From positions 1,798,001 to 1,862,000 of the forward strand of contig NZ_CP009920.1 in the NCBI RefSeq assembly GCF_000832985.1: DNA of 64,000 nt, written 5' to 3'. The DNA is from Priestia megaterium NBRC 15308 = ATCC 14581 (GTDB taxonomy: Bacteria > Bacillota > Bacilli > Bacillales > Bacillaceae_H). Shown piece by piece: positions 37,817 through 46,800 of this stretch; position 1 is the stretch's first letter; the number at the start of each line of letters is the position of its first letter. The position numbers were made by a program, and so were the translations under genes. Below the pieces are notes generated by a model. The model was not told the origin of the DNA and did no database searches. It was given only the letters and a program-made list of their open reading frames with translations.

Positions 37817-37853
37817 AAAAAAACATCCATCAGCTTCGTGATGAATGTTTTTA
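37817..37853 (-). terminator. terminator of yusU
   Basis: AAAAACATCCATCA / TGATGAATGTTTTT stem with a GCTTCG loop, ending at the yusU stop codon on the minus strand. Confidence 0.85.
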
Positions 37854-38108
37854 TTCTGGTTTTCGCTGTGACGCTCGATGCGCTTCATTCAGCTCTTTGA
37901 TTTCCTTTACAATCTCCACCATTTCCGCTTTTGCTTCCGGATATAATTGATTCCAATGCTTTGTTAAAGGAGGCATGGATTTTGAGATATGGTTGTAAAG
38001 TGCCCACATTTTTACTTTTTCCTGCAGCTGTTCGTCACTTTGACCAACCATTAGTTCCGTATACTTTTCAATTAAACCGTCAAATTGCTCTTGAAAGGTT
38101 TTACTCAT
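37851..38108 (-). CDS. yusU: DUF2573 protein YusU
   Basis: An 85-residue helical protein of the YusU (DUF2573) family. It starts [20 protein letters not shown] and contains KVKMWALYNHISKSMPPL, then charged helices to the end. The start at 38108 (ATGAGT) has AAAGGAGTGATTG upstream and overlaps the stop codon of the FhuF-like gene by 8 bases, so it is translationally coupled to it. In B. subtilis yusU lies next to yusV. No function is known; co-location with siderophore uptake in both places suggests a link, but no more than that. Confidence 0.85.
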   Translation of the reverse strand: MSKTFQEQFDGLIEKYTELMVGQSDEQLQEKVKMWALYNHISKSMPPLTKHWNQLYPEAKAEMVEIVKEIKELNEAHRASQRKPE

Positions 38109-38880
38109 GCACAATCACTCCTTTCTTTGGTTTACAAATAACCGGACAAGTTTGACAATAAGTCTTTTTAGCTCCTGTTTGGTAAGATAAACAGCACGTT
38201 TGCCGAACCCTTATCTCCTGCATTTGCTTCTCTACTTGAAGAGGTGAACTGTACCTAGCAAACGGATTATGATGGTATGAACCAAAGTGATGACCCTCAG
38301 CTTCTTCCAACAAATATCGTAAATTCTTTTGTACTTGTACATTTTCTATTTCTTCATTTGCTAAAAGCAAATCATAAAGCCAGTGGATATAAACAGCTAC
38401 GTTTTCCCACAGCGTCAGCTTTGAAATTTTTGTCACTTTACGCAGTGATGACCATATCCGCTCAATGTGATGAGCAAACAATTCATCAAGAAGTTCATCA
38501 AGAAGAATTTTCCGATTGTCCTCTGTTACTTCTTTGGTCTCAATTTCTGAGATGGACACTTTTGGGAGCCAGATCGTTTCAGCGTCTTCTGTATGCAACG
38601 AAACATTTTTAGTCGATGCGTTTATCTTTTTTTGAAACACAATAAATGAATACAAAGCCGCCACCACAACAAAGCTATACCGCTTCGCTAACATAGAGGC
38701 AGCTGCTCTCAAGTTATCAGCCTCCATCGTCTGTTGAATCCATAGCAGCTGAATCCTCAGCGTGCTTTCGTCCATGCAGCTGGAGGGAGACAACCTATAC
38801 AGCGAATTATCTTTAAACGTACAGCGGAATTTTTCTGCTAACTCGCTTTGCTCTTTCTTATTGAGCATGCTGCGTTTCAA
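38101..38880 (-). CDS. FhuF-like ferric-siderophore reductase
   Basis: A 259-residue protein with a C-terminal 2Fe-2S signature: [22 protein letters not shown], that is CC-x11-C-x2-C, close to the CC-x10-C-x2-C pattern of FhuF. FhuF relatives reduce ferric iron in imported siderophores to release it. The rest (helical, with [17 protein letters not shown] and [18 protein letters not shown]) matches the ferric iron reductase/IucC C-terminal-like family. The frame opens at TTG 38880, overlapping the yusV end by 23 bases; ATG 38868 is another possible start. It sits between yusV and yusU, a position I do not recall from B. subtilis. Confidence 0.82.
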   Translation of the reverse strand: MKRSMLNKKEQSELAEKFRCTFKDNSLYRLSPSSCMDESTLRIQLLWIQQTMEADNLRAAASMLAKRYSFVVVAALYSFIVFQKKINASTKNVSLHTEDAETIWLPKVSISEIETKEVTEDNRKILLDELLDELFAHHIERIWSSLRKVTKISKLTLWENVAVYIHWLYDLLLANEEIENVQVQKNLRYLLEEAEGHHFGSYHHNPFARYSSPLQVEKQMQEIRVRQTCCLSYQTGAKKTYCQTCPVICKPKKGVIVHE

Positions 38881-39685
38881 CGCGCAGCTTATTCACAATA
38901 CATCGTCCGCGCCCATGAGGAATACAAAGAGGCGTTCCAAATAACGGATCCACCGTCACTTCACAGTTCATATTAAAGACTCGCTGTACTAAATCGCAGT
39001 TAATGACTTCTTCTGGTCTTCCCTGTGCATAGATTTTTTTATCTTGAAGCGCCACAATATGATGAGCATAGCGGCAGGCTAAGTTTAAATCATGCAGCAC
39101 CATTACGATGGTACGATTTTCTTTTTCATTCAGTTCAAACAACAAGTCCAAGATCTCAATTTGATGCGTCATATCTAAATACGTTGTCGGTTCATCAAGT
39201 AAAATAATATCCGTATCTTGTGCTAATGTCATAGCAATCCATGCGCGCTGACGCTGTCCTCCAGAAAGCGAATCAACTTGACGATCAGCCAAGTCTGCTA
39301 ACCCTGTTGCTTCGAGTGCATTTTGTACTTTTTCTTCATCTTCTTGAGACCACTGACGAAACCAATTTTGATACGGATAGCGCCCTTGTTTAACAAGCTG
39401 AAGCACTGTCAGCCCTTCAGGTGCAACAGGACCTTGCGGAAGAATTGCTAGCTGCTTTGCAATTTCCTTGGTAGGAAGAGAGGAAATTTTAGAGCCTTCT
39501 AGCAAAATAGAGCCGGCATGTGGCTTTAATAATCTTGCTAGTGAACGCAGCAGCGTAGATTTTCCGCATCCATTACTGCCGATAAAAACCGTAATCTCAC
39601 CCTTTGGGATGGTAACGTCAAGCTCATCTATAATCATCGCTTCTCCATATGATAATGTTAGCGATTTTGTTTCTAACGAATGCAT
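38858..39685 (-). CDS. yusV: siderophore ABC transporter ATPase (YusV type)
   Basis: A 275-residue ATPase of the FecE/FhuC family. Walker A is [16 protein letters not shown] (37-45), the signature [17 protein letters not shown], and Walker [22 protein letters not shown]. In B. subtilis YusV energises uptake of hydroxamate siderophores, working with YfiZ-YfhA and binding protein YfiY for schizokinen and arthrobactin. It has the usual length. It is encoded after the two permeases on the same strand, and its end overlaps the FhuF-like gene. The siderophore identity is inferred from the family. Confidence 0.9.
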   Translation of the reverse strand: MHSLETKSLTLSYGEAMIIDELDVTIPKGEITVFIGSNGCGKSTLLRSLARLLKPHAGSILLEGSKISSLPTKEIAKQLAILPQGPVAPEGLTVLQLVKQGRYPYQNWFRQWSQEDEEKVQNALEATGLADLADRQVDSLSGGQRQRAWIAMTLAQDTDIILLDEPTTYLDMTHQIEILDLLFELNEKENRTIVMVLHDLNLACRYAHHIVALQDKKIYAQGRPEEVINCDLVQRVFNMNCEVTVDPLFGTPLCIPHGRGRCIVNKLRVETQHAQ

Positions 39686-39711
39686 GCGAATCGCTCCTTC
39701 TACAAAGAATG

Positions 39712-40761
39712 CTATACGTTTCTTTGTTTGTATAGTAAATAAATGAAGTACGGTGCGCCAATTGCAGCTGTAAATACACCTGCTGGCACTTCGATTGGCA
39801 AGAAAAATGTTCGGCCAATTAAATCTGCTGCTGTGATTAAAATCGCTCCGATTAGTGCCGATAGCGGTATTAAAGCTCCGAATGAAGAACCTACCAGCTT
39901 TCGGGCAATATGTGGAGCAAGCAATCCTACAAAGCTAATTCCGCCGGCAAATGCAACGGCGCTTCCTGTTAAAGCTGTACTCATCAGTAATAGTGCCAAT
40001 CGATTTTTTTGAACGCGACTTCCAACGTTAGTCGCAATTTCTTCACCTAATTCTTGAACATTTAAATTTCGAATCATTAAAATCGTGATTATAACCAGCC
40101 CTATTGTAACAGGAACTAGTACGGAAACACTGGCCCAGTTTGAGCCATACACCGTTCCTGTAATCCAAATATTTGCCTGGCTGGCGCGATAGATAGGACC
40201 CATAATCATAAACAGCGTGGTCATAGCTTTCGTTAACGCTGTTAATCCAATTCCTATTAATACTAGTGTAATAGGAGAGACGCCATTTTTCCAGGCAAAC
40301 ACATAAAGTAAAAGCGCCACTGCCAATGCACCTAAAAATGCGCTAACAGGCATCCAATTAATACTTACGGTTAACGAGTTGCTTTTATCACTAAATAGTG
40401 TCAAAAATAACACTACACCGACTGACGCTCCCCCTGTTAATCCAATCAAGTCTGGTGAAGCAAGCGGATTTCGCACAAGCCCCTGCAAGATAGCACCTGC
40501 AATGGCTAAACAAATACCGGCACAAATGGCAACGATAATGCGCGGAAGTCTAAAGGAGGTAACAACTAACCGTTCAAACTCCAGTCCATGACCCGCTAAA
40601 ATGTTAATCACACGAAAGGGATTGATAAATAAGTCACCCGTACCTGCACTTAATAAAAAAAGAGCAATAAGTGCAGCTGAAAAACCAGTGATAATCAAAG
40701 CTGCTTTTATGTTAACTAAAAATGAAATCCGCTTTAAGCGAAGAGATAAGTATGTTTTCAT
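39712..40761 (-). CDS. siderophore permease, FecCD family (YfhA-like)
   Basis: A 349-residue permease with about 9-10 membrane segments of the FecCD/BtuCD family. Markers are [43 protein letters not shown] (N-terminal half, shortened here), and [30 protein letters not shown]. Its start overlaps the end of the other permease by four bases (ATGA). Likely the YfhA homologue. It forms a heterodimeric channel with the 40758-41768 product and the YusV ATPase. GAAGGGGCCAAGG precedes the start. Confidence 0.88.
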   Translation of the reverse strand: MKTYLSLRLKRISFLVNIKAALIITGFSAALIALFLLSAGTGDLFINPFRVINILAGHGLEFERLVVTSFRLPRIIVAICAGICLAIAGAILQGLVRNPLASPDLIGLTGGASVGVVLFLTLFSDKSNSLTVSINWMPVSAFLGALAVALLLYVFAWKNGVSPITLVLIGIGLTALTKAMTTLFMIMGPIYRASQANIWITGTVYGSNWASVSVLVPVTIGLVIITILMIRNLNVQELGEEIATNVGSRVQKNRLALLLMSTALTGSAVAFAGGISFVGLLAPHIARKLVGSSFGALIPLSALIGAILITAADLIGRTFFLPIEVPAGVFTAAIGAPYFIYLLYKQRNV

Positions 40762-41768
40762 GACGCCTTGGCCCCTTTCCTTGCCATATAGATAAAGAAA
40801 GGTGTACCAATAACAGCAGTCATGACTCCAACAGGGATTTCTTGAGGCATAATGACATACCTGGCCGCAACATCAGCTAATAAAATTAAAATCCCGCCGG
40901 CAACCGCACTATAGGGAAATACCCAGCGATAATCTTGTCCTACAATTGCTCTTACAACATGAGGAACAATGATTCCAACAAAGCTAATCGGACCGGCTAC
41001 TGCAACGGCTCCACCAGCTAAAATGGCAATAATGATCCCGCTTATAATTTTCACAAGAGCCGTTCTTTGACCTAATCCTTTAGCTACATCTTCACCAATC
41101 GTTAAAATATTAATTTTTGAAGCAATAAAAAACGTGACAATAATTGCTAGCACTACATAAGGCAGTATGCCATACAGCATTTCCACCTTGCGCCCTTGAA
41201 CAGACCCAGCCAGCCAAAAGAGAACTTGATCAAGTGAAGATTCATCGACAGCCAGCAGCCCTTGTGTTAAAGAAGAGAAAAAGGCTGCAATAGCCGCTCC
41301 TGCGAGCGTCAATTTAATAGGCGTTAATCCTTCTTTTCCGATGGACCCAAGAAAATAGACAACCACTACGGTTAATGCCGCTCCTACAAATGCAATCCAT
41401 GTAAAAGCTTGAAGTGAATTGACCGAAAAAATCATCACTGCAACAACAATAAAAAAGCTGGCCCCAGCGTTCACACCAATAATATCTGGTGAAGCAAGTG
41501 GGTTTTTCGTTAACGCCTGCATCATTGCTCCTGCAATTCCTAAACAAATACCTACCACAGCACCAATTATAGCGCGCGGCAATCGAATATTTTGAATAAC
41601 TATGTGCTCATTCGAACCGTTAAACGCTTGAAAAGCTTCAAATGCTGTCTTGATACTTGTATCTGTGTATCCGAGTACGATACTTAATCCAATACAGATT
41701 AAAAGCAGCATGATTCCAATGATGAGCCCCATTACTTTCATTTGAACACTGCGTAGCATCATTTTCAT
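40758..41768 (-). CDS. siderophore permease, FecCD family (YfiZ-like)
   Basis: A 336-residue permease of the FecCD family, first gene of the minus-strand uptake operon. Markers are RLPRAIIGAVVGICLGIAGAMMQALTKNPLASPDIIGVNAG and FVGIIVPHVVRAIVGQDYRWVFPYSA. Likely the YfiZ homologue, pairing with the downstream YfhA-like permease. AGAGGAGAGCAATG precedes the start. It faces the binding-protein gene across a 173-base gap with two Fur boxes. Confidence 0.88.
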   Translation of the reverse strand: MKMMLRSVQMKVMGLIIGIMLLLICIGLSIVLGYTDTSIKTAFEAFQAFNGSNEHIVIQNIRLPRAIIGAVVGICLGIAGAMMQALTKNPLASPDIIGVNAGASFFIVVAVMIFSVNSLQAFTWIAFVGAALTVVVVYFLGSIGKEGLTPIKLTLAGAAIAAFFSSLTQGLLAVDESSLDQVLFWLAGSVQGRKVEMLYGILPYVVLAIIVTFFIASKINILTIGEDVAKGLGQRTALVKIISGIIIAILAGGAVAVAGPISFVGIIVPHVVRAIVGQDYRWVFPYSAVAGGILILLADVAARYVIMPQEIPVGVMTAVIGTPFFIYMARKGAKAS

Positions 41769-41843
41769 TGCTCTCCTCTAAGATGATTCCTATATATATC
41801 TAACCTTTAGTTTAGGAAACATTGAAAAAAGTGTCAATGATTT

Positions 41844-41858
41844 TGAGAATCATTTTCA
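41844..41858. promoter_or_regulatory. Fur box 1
   Basis: TGAGAATCATTTTCA matches the 7-1-7 Fur motif TGATAATNATTATCA with two differences. It lies upstream of the permease operon, so iron-starvation control is expected. Confidence 0.8.
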
Positions 41859-41907
41859 ATTTTTAATTGACACCGCTTAAAAGTTAGAATATTATCTTAA
41901 TTGTTAA

Positions 41908-41922
41908 TGAAAATCATTATCA
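41908..41922. promoter_or_regulatory. Fur box 2
   Basis: TGAAAATCATTATCA matches the 7-1-7 Fur motif with one difference. It lies just upstream of the binding-protein gene. Confidence 0.85.
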
Positions 41923-41941
41923 CTTAAGAGGAGGAAGAGAT

Positions 41942-42928
41942 GTGAATACATATTCTAAAGGCAAGTTGTCATATTTGTTATCCATTCTTACCATTATGAC
42001 ACTGCTTGTGCTGGCAGCCTGCGGTAATTCAAACAGCGCTGACGATAATAAAAAAGAAAAAACTGAGGGTTCTGGCGAAACTTATACAGTAAAACACGCA
42101 ATGGATAAAACAGAGATTAAAGGAACACCTAAACGAGTAGTCGTTTTAACAAACGAAGGTACTGAAGCTCTTCTTGCAATGGGTGTAAAGCCTGTGGGTG
42201 CTGTTCAATCATGGTTAGGAAATCCGTGGTATGACCATATTAAAGGTCAGATGAAAGGCGTTAAAAGTGTAGGTACAGAAAGCGAGCCAAGCTTAGAAGC
42301 AATCGCAGCTTTAAAACCTGACTTGATTATCGGAAATAAGATGCGCCAAGAAAAAGTATACGATCAGCTGAGTCAAATTGCTCCGACTGTATTTTCTGAA
42401 GAGCTGCGCGGAGACTGGAAATCAAACTTTAAGCTATATGCAAAAGCTGTGAATAAAGAGGAAAAAGGTAAAGAAGTATTAGCTGACTATGACAATCGCG
42501 TAGCAGATTTAAAGAAACGTCTTGGTGATCAGTTAAAACAAAAAATCTCAGTTGTACGCTTTACAGCTGGAGACGTTCGTATCTATCATAAAGATTCGTT
42601 CTCAGGCGTTATTTTAGATCAGCTTGGCTTTGCTCGCCCTGAATCTCAAGACAAAAATGATTTTGCTGAAATGAATGCAACAAAAGAACGCATTCCGGCA
42701 ATGGACGGCGATCAGCTATTCTACTTCTCTTATGAAACGGGAGACGGCGAAGCAACAAAGCTTGAAAAAGAATGGATAAACGATCCGCTTTTCAAAAAGT
42801 TAAAAGTAGCTCAAGAAGACCATGTTCATAAAGTAGATGATGCTACTTGGAATACAGCAGGCGGTGTGTTAGCAGCTAATATCGTACTTGATGATATTGA
42901 AAAAATCTTCTTAGATAAAAAACAATAA
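41942..42928 (+). CDS. siderophore-binding lipoprotein (YfiY-like)
   Basis: A 328-residue iron-siderophore binding lipoprotein of the FecB/YfiY family. It starts at GTG 41942 after GAGGAGGAAGAGAT; the ATG two bases earlier reads into TGA. A signal peptide with lipobox TLLVLAACG suggests lipidation at the cysteine near residue 27. Landmarks are TPKRVVVLTNEGTEALLAMGVKPVGA and LIIGNKMRQEKVYDQLSQIAPTVF. In B. subtilis YfiY binds schizokinen and arthrobactin. B. megaterium is known to make schizokinen, which fits. It is divergent from the permease-ATPase operon with a Fur box close to the start. Confidence 0.9.
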   Translation: MNTYSKGKLSYLLSILTIMTLLVLAACGNSNSADDNKKEKTEGSGETYTVKHAMDKTEIKGTPKRVVVLTNEGTEALLAMGVKPVGAVQSWLGNPWYDHIKGQMKGVKSVGTESEPSLEAIAALKPDLIIGNKMRQEKVYDQLSQIAPTVFSEELRGDWKSNFKLYAKAVNKEEKGKEVLADYDNRVADLKKRLGDQLKQKISVVRFTAGDVRIYHKDSFSGVILDQLGFARPESQDKNDFAEMNATKERIPAMDGDQLFYFSYETGDGEATKLEKEWINDPLFKKLKVAQEDHVHKVDDATWNTAGGVLAANIVLDDIEKIFLDKKQ

Positions 42929-42937
42929 TACTATGAA

Positions 42938-42972
42938 AGAAAGAGCTTCGACGAATCGAAGCTCTTTTTGCA
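42938..42972 (+). terminator. terminator of the siderophore-binding protein gene
   Basis: AAAGAGCTTCGA / TCGAAGCTCTTT stem with a CGAA loop, followed by T5, just after the lipoprotein gene. Confidence 0.9.
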
Positions 42973-43039
42973 TGTATAATGTATTTCCTTTCATCGCACA
43001 CTAACCGTGGTCTCACTTTATTAAATAGGAGTGGTGAAA

Positions 43040-43213
43040 ATGAATTCAAAAAAACAGCCTAAAAAGCAGCCTGATACAAATGAAATGGCTGACCGTCAGT
43101 TCGAAACAGAAGATTATAACCGACAAGATGCACTCTCACAAGGCCTAGCAGAAACACATGAGCAAGTAAGCGACGCCTATCAAGAAGGATCATTTGAAGA
43201 TACAGATCGTTAA
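43040..43213 (+). CDS. small DUF4025/YozQ-like protein
   Basis: A 57-residue acidic, glutamine-rich protein. The start is ATG 43040 behind TAGGAGTGGTG; an in-frame GTG three codons earlier would place the site inside the frame. The segment SQGLAETHEQVSDAYQEGSFE resembles the conserved block of the YozQ (DUF4025) family, from memory only. The rest is charged and probably disordered. It ends at its own terminator, convergent with the 45-residue gene. No function known. Confidence 0.7.
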   Translation: MNSKKQPKKQPDTNEMADRQFETEDYNRQDALSQGLAETHEQVSDAYQEGSFEDTDR

Positions 43214-43214
43214 T

Positions 43215-43251
43215 AAAAAAAGAGCTGACTCTAAGTCAGCTCTTTTTTATT
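43215..43251. terminator. bidirectional terminator between two small genes
   Basis: AAAAAGAGCTGACT / AGTCAGCTCTTTTT stem, between the DUF4025-like gene and the 45-residue minus-strand gene. Confidence 0.85.
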
Positions 43252-43384
43252 TTGAATGCTGCCATGCCGTTTTAGGCAATGACATGGACATCCACTGCTG
43301 GCGCTTTGATTTATCAATCGTTACTTTCTTTGCTTTAATTCCTTGTTGAATCAGCTGTTTCATTAGTTTATCAATTGACTTCAT
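43247..43384 (-). CDS. 45-residue basic hypothetical protein
   Basis: An ATG at 43384 behind GAGGTGAATAGCG opens a 45-codon frame ending TAA at 43247-43249. The peptide starts MKSIDKLMKQLIQQGIKAKK and continues with VTIDKSKRQQWMSMSLPKTAWQHSK. It is lysine-rich with an N-terminal amphipathic helix. The ribosome site, the closing terminator and the codon pattern support a real gene, but I do not recognise the family. It lies downstream of the RND pump gene on the same strand. Confidence 0.6.
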   Translation of the reverse strand: MKSIDKLMKQLIQQGIKAKKVTIDKSKRQQWMSMSLPKTAWQHSK

Positions 43385-43420
43385 CGCTATTCACCTCAAA
43401 AGCGGAAATTTGTTTTGCTT

Positions 43421-46400
43421 CTACTTTTTTACTTTTTTGCGCTTAAACTTCATAAAAAACTCATAGACAATTGGAACGATAATGAGCGTAAGCAGCGTAG
43501 AACTTGTTAGTCCTCCGATTACCGTAACCCCTAGCCCTTTTGAAATAAGGCCTCCACCTTCAAATCCAAACGCTAATGGAAGCAGTGCACCAATCGTTGC
43601 AATAGCTGTCATTAAGATCGGGCGAAGACGTGTCATTCCAGCCTCTAGTAACGCTTCACGCGTCGACAGACCCTCTTGCTCTTTATGAATCACGCGGTCA
43701 ATCAGCACAATTGCATTTGTTACCACAATTCCAATCAGCATAAGAGCTCCAATCATCGAAGAAATGCTGATTGTTTCTCCAGAGATTAACAGCGCCACTA
43801 GTGCACCAATAAGTGTAAATGGAAGTGAGAATAAGATAGCAAACGGTGCTAGCCCTCCCCCAAATGTCAGTACTAGTACGAAGTACACGATACCGATGGC
43901 TGCGAGCATAGCAATTCCTAATTGACTAAATGAGTCATTAATTTGCTCTGATGCTCCGCCAAAGTTAATATCCATATCACTTGGCAAATCAATTTTCTTC
44001 ACTTCTTTTTGGACGTTAGAAGAAACGCCGCCTACATCGTCACTCTTAATATCGGCACTTACCTCTGCATAAATTTTATTATCACGGCGAGTTACCGTAT
44101 TCGATGTTTTACCTTTTTTAATATCGACAACTTCATTTAATGTAACTTCCTGTCCAGTTTGAGAGGTCACTTTTGTGCTTGAAAGTTCGGCAAAAGTAGA
44201 GAAATCCTCTTTTTCTTTTGGAAGGTATACGTTAATTTCGTTTCCATCTTTTTGGATAGTCGTTAATACTTCACGCTGTCCAAGGTTCGAAATTTGCATG
44301 CCGATTTGACTAGCAGACAAGCCGAGTTCAGCGGCTTTCTTTTGGTTCGGTACTAGCGTATATTCATCAAACGTATCTGAAAGCGTAGAATCGACATTTT
44401 TCAGTTCTTTATGCTTTTCTAGAACATGCTGAACTTTATCAGCATAAGGTTTGATTTCATCTAAGCTATCTCCGTAAATAAGGACGTTTAATGAATTATT
44501 GCTGCCGCTAGACGCTGTATTCATTGAGCCCCATTCACCTTGATTCGCTTGTTTATTAAGAGCTTTTAATACTTTATCCTGCTCTTTATCAAAGTTTTGT
44601 GTATCCTCGTCATATTGCACAAATGTTAAAACGTTATTTTTGCTTCCCGGATTAAACGAGTTGCCTTCACCGAACGAATACTGAACCGTTTTGACACCAT
44701 CTCGCTTCATCAAGTACGCTTCTGCACGATTTGCTGCTTTTTCTACGTCGCTTTGAGACTGTCCTGCTTTCGGTGTATACGTAAGCGTCAGCGTTTTTTC
44801 TTGATCGGATGACAAGAAGCTCACGCCAATAGAAGGAACTAAGAATAAACTTCCTACTAACAGTAGGACGGCTAATCCAAAGGAAATAAGCTTATGGTTT
44901 AGCGTCCAGTTCAAAATTCGCTTATATCCATGCGCTAGTTTGCTTGGCTTTTCTTCTTTTACTTTTACATTTGTTTTAAATAACGAATGAGCAAGCATTG
45001 GCACGAGTGTTACCGCTACTAGCAGTGATGCTAACAGTGCAAAAACAACCGTTAACGCAAACGGTAAGAATAGCTCTCCTACCGGTCCTTCTACGAGACC
45101 TAACGGTAAGAATACGGCCACGGTTACGACTGTAGAAGAGAAAATTGGAACAAACATTTCTTTCGTCGCCGCAACAATTAAATCTTTTCCTTTAAGCTTT
45201 TCTTCCTGATAAGCCATGCGGCGGTAAATATTTTCAATAACGACAATGGAATCATCTACAACCCTTCCGATGGCTACAGTCATCGCTCCAAGCGTCATAA
45301 TATTTAAAGAGATATCCATTGATTTGAGCGCCAAAATGGCGATTAATAGCGAAAGCGGAATTGAAATAACGGCAATAATCGTTGAACGAATATCACGTAA
45401 AAATAAAAGAATAATAATAACCGCAAAGACCGCACCGATAATAGCTTTATTTAGCATCGTATGAACAGAATCTTCAATCGGTTTACCTTGATCAAAAATA
45501 TTGTCAACGTGAAGGTCTTTATTTTTCTTTTCTAGGCTATTCATTTTTTCTTTAATATCATTTACAACATTTACTGTGTTCGCATCCTTCGCTTTGACAA
45601 CTTGTACAGCAATTGAAGGTTTTCCGTTCGTGCGAGAAATGGATTCTGCTTTCCCCATCACTTTAACATCCGCAATTTCTTTTAATTTCACAGTTGGAAT
45701 CGAAGCTGCGGACGGCACCTGCTGTACGGCTCCTTGTGTCTGCTGCTGGCTCATTTCTTGTTGCTGACCTTGAGCAGCTCCTTGACTAGGCACAGCTGGG
45801 ATCTCTAAGTTTTCCAAATCTTTTTCTGTTGTCATCTTTCCGTCTACCACAACAGATTTTTGAGATCCATCCATCGTATACGTACCAGCCGGCACTTTTG
45901 CATCGGATGCTTGGATCAGCTTTTTCACCGTATCTTCATCGAGTCCCAGCTGCTTGAGCTTGTCTTGTTTGAATACAAGTTCTGCTTCTTCAACTTGTTC
46001 TCCTGACACGCTGACCGAAGAAATTCCCTGCACTTTTTCAACTTGGGGAACAACGGTATTTTTTACATACTTCGTTAAGCCTTCTAATGATTTTTTATCA
46101 TCTGAAACACTTAATGAAATAATCGGAAAATCACTGATGCTTTGCCTTGAAACATTTGGTTCCTCTACATCATCTGGCAGATCTACGTTTGAAAGAGCTC
46201 GCCTAACTTCGTCTTCTGCCTTCTCCATATTTTTACTAAAGCTATATTCAACTTGAATAGTAGCCATATTTTCATAAGAAGACGAGCTAACTGTGTCAAC
46301 ACCGCTCAGTCCCTGAAGCTTTTGTTCAATCGGCTTACTCACCTTATCTGCCACTTGTTCCGGAGTGGCTCCCGGATAAGTTGCACTGACTGTTACAACA

Positions 46401-46531
46401 GGCGTTGAAATATCAGGAATGGTCTCTAGTTTCATATTAAACCCTGAATACAGCCCTGCAATAATGACAAAGAGCGTTAACAGCCATACTGCAAATTTAT
46501 TTTTCAATGAAAATTTAATAAACTTCCCCAA
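43421..46531 (-). CDS. swrC: RND multidrug/surfactin efflux pump (SwrC/YerP type)
   Basis: A 1036-residue proton-driven RND permease of the AcrB/SwrC family with 12 expected membrane segments and two large extracytoplasmic loops. The start is TTG 46531 behind GGAGGATATGCA, giving MGKFIKFSLKNKFAVWLLTL; the frame upstream is not supported. The N-terminal loop contains a glutamine-rich stretch (GAAQGQQQEMSQQQTQGAVQQ, shortened). The proton-relay segment in TM4 (GRVVDDSIVVIENIYRRM, with DD) and FGGGLAPFAILFSLPF are present. In B. subtilis SwrC exports surfactin and confers resistance. It is divergent from its TetR regulator, as yerO is there. Confidence 0.9.
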   Translation of the reverse strand: MGKFIKFSLKNKFAVWLLTLFVIIAGLYSGFNMKLETIPDISTPVVTVSATYPGATPEQVADKVSKPIEQKLQGLSGVDTVSSSSYENMATIQVEYSFSKNMEKAEDEVRRALSNVDLPDDVEEPNVSRQSISDFPIISLSVSDDKKSLEGLTKYVKNTVVPQVEKVQGISSVSVSGEQVEEAELVFKQDKLKQLGLDEDTVKKLIQASDAKVPAGTYTMDGSQKSVVVDGKMTTEKDLENLEIPAVPSQGAAQGQQQEMSQQQTQGAVQQVPSAASIPTVKLKEIADVKVMGKAESISRTNGKPSIAVQVVKAKDANTVNVVNDIKEKMNSLEKKNKDLHVDNIFDQGKPIEDSVHTMLNKAIIGAVFAVIIILLFLRDIRSTIIAVISIPLSLLIAILALKSMDISLNIMTLGAMTVAIGRVVDDSIVVIENIYRRMAYQEEKLKGKDLIVAATKEMFVPIFSSTVVTVAVFLPLGLVEGPVGELFLPFALTVVFALLASLLVAVTLVPMLAHSLFKTNVKVKEEKPSKLAHGYKRILNWTLNHKLISFGLAVLLLVGSLFLVPSIGVSFLSSDQEKTLTLTYTPKAGQSQSDVEKAANRAEAYLMKRDGVKTVQYSFGEGNSFNPGSKNNVLTFVQYDEDTQNFDKEQDKVLKALNKQANQGEWGSMNTASSGSNNSLNVLIYGDSLDEIKPYADKVQHVLEKHKELKNVDSTLSDTFDEYTLVPNQKKAAELGLSASQIGMQISNLGQREVLTTIQKDGNEINVYLPKEKEDFSTFAELSSTKVTSQTGQEVTLNEVVDIKKGKTSNTVTRRDNKIYAEVSADIKSDDVGGVSSNVQKEVKKIDLPSDMDINFGGASEQINDSFSQLGIAMLAAIGIVYFVLVLTFGGGLAPFAILFSLPFTLIGALVALLISGETISISSMIGALMLIGIVVTNAIVLIDRVIHKEQEGLSTREALLEAGMTRLRPILMTAIATIGALLPLAFGFEGGGLISKGLGVTVIGGLTSSTLLTLIIVPIVYEFFMKFKRKKVKK

Positions 46532-46569
46532 TGCATATCCTCCTTCAAATATATGTATACTAATAAAAT

Positions 46570-46623
46570 TGACTGATCGGTCACAACAACTTAAAATATA
46601 AATGACTAACTGGTCAGTGTCAA
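46570..46623 (-). promoter_or_regulatory. swrC promoter with two TetR-type operators
   Basis: Minus strand: -35 TTGACA (46618-46623), a 17-base spacer, -10 TATATT (46595-46600). Site 2, TGACTAACTGGTCA (46603-46616), fills the spacer; site 1, TGACTGATCGGTCA (46570-46583), lies just downstream of the -10. They share TGACT and GGTCA ends and are 33 bp apart, three helical turns. Repression by the TetR product of the divergent gene is expected. Confidence 0.75.
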
Positions 46624-46800
46624 CCCTAAGCAGGCTCTCTCCTAACATGTTCATAATAAAGACATATTTACGATAAATCGTTTTTTAAAGGAACTGACTC
46701 CCGGTTTTAACTTTGATATATACCTTTATCTTTTTTAGTGTATGATACTATTATCTAACGAAATGAATGGCTAAATTGTTCAATAAAGGAGGTAGAATAC

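Noticed and set aside
38277-38612. Plus-strand frame inside the FhuF-like gene
   Set aside because: Shadow of a gene with a clear Fe-S motif on the other strand.
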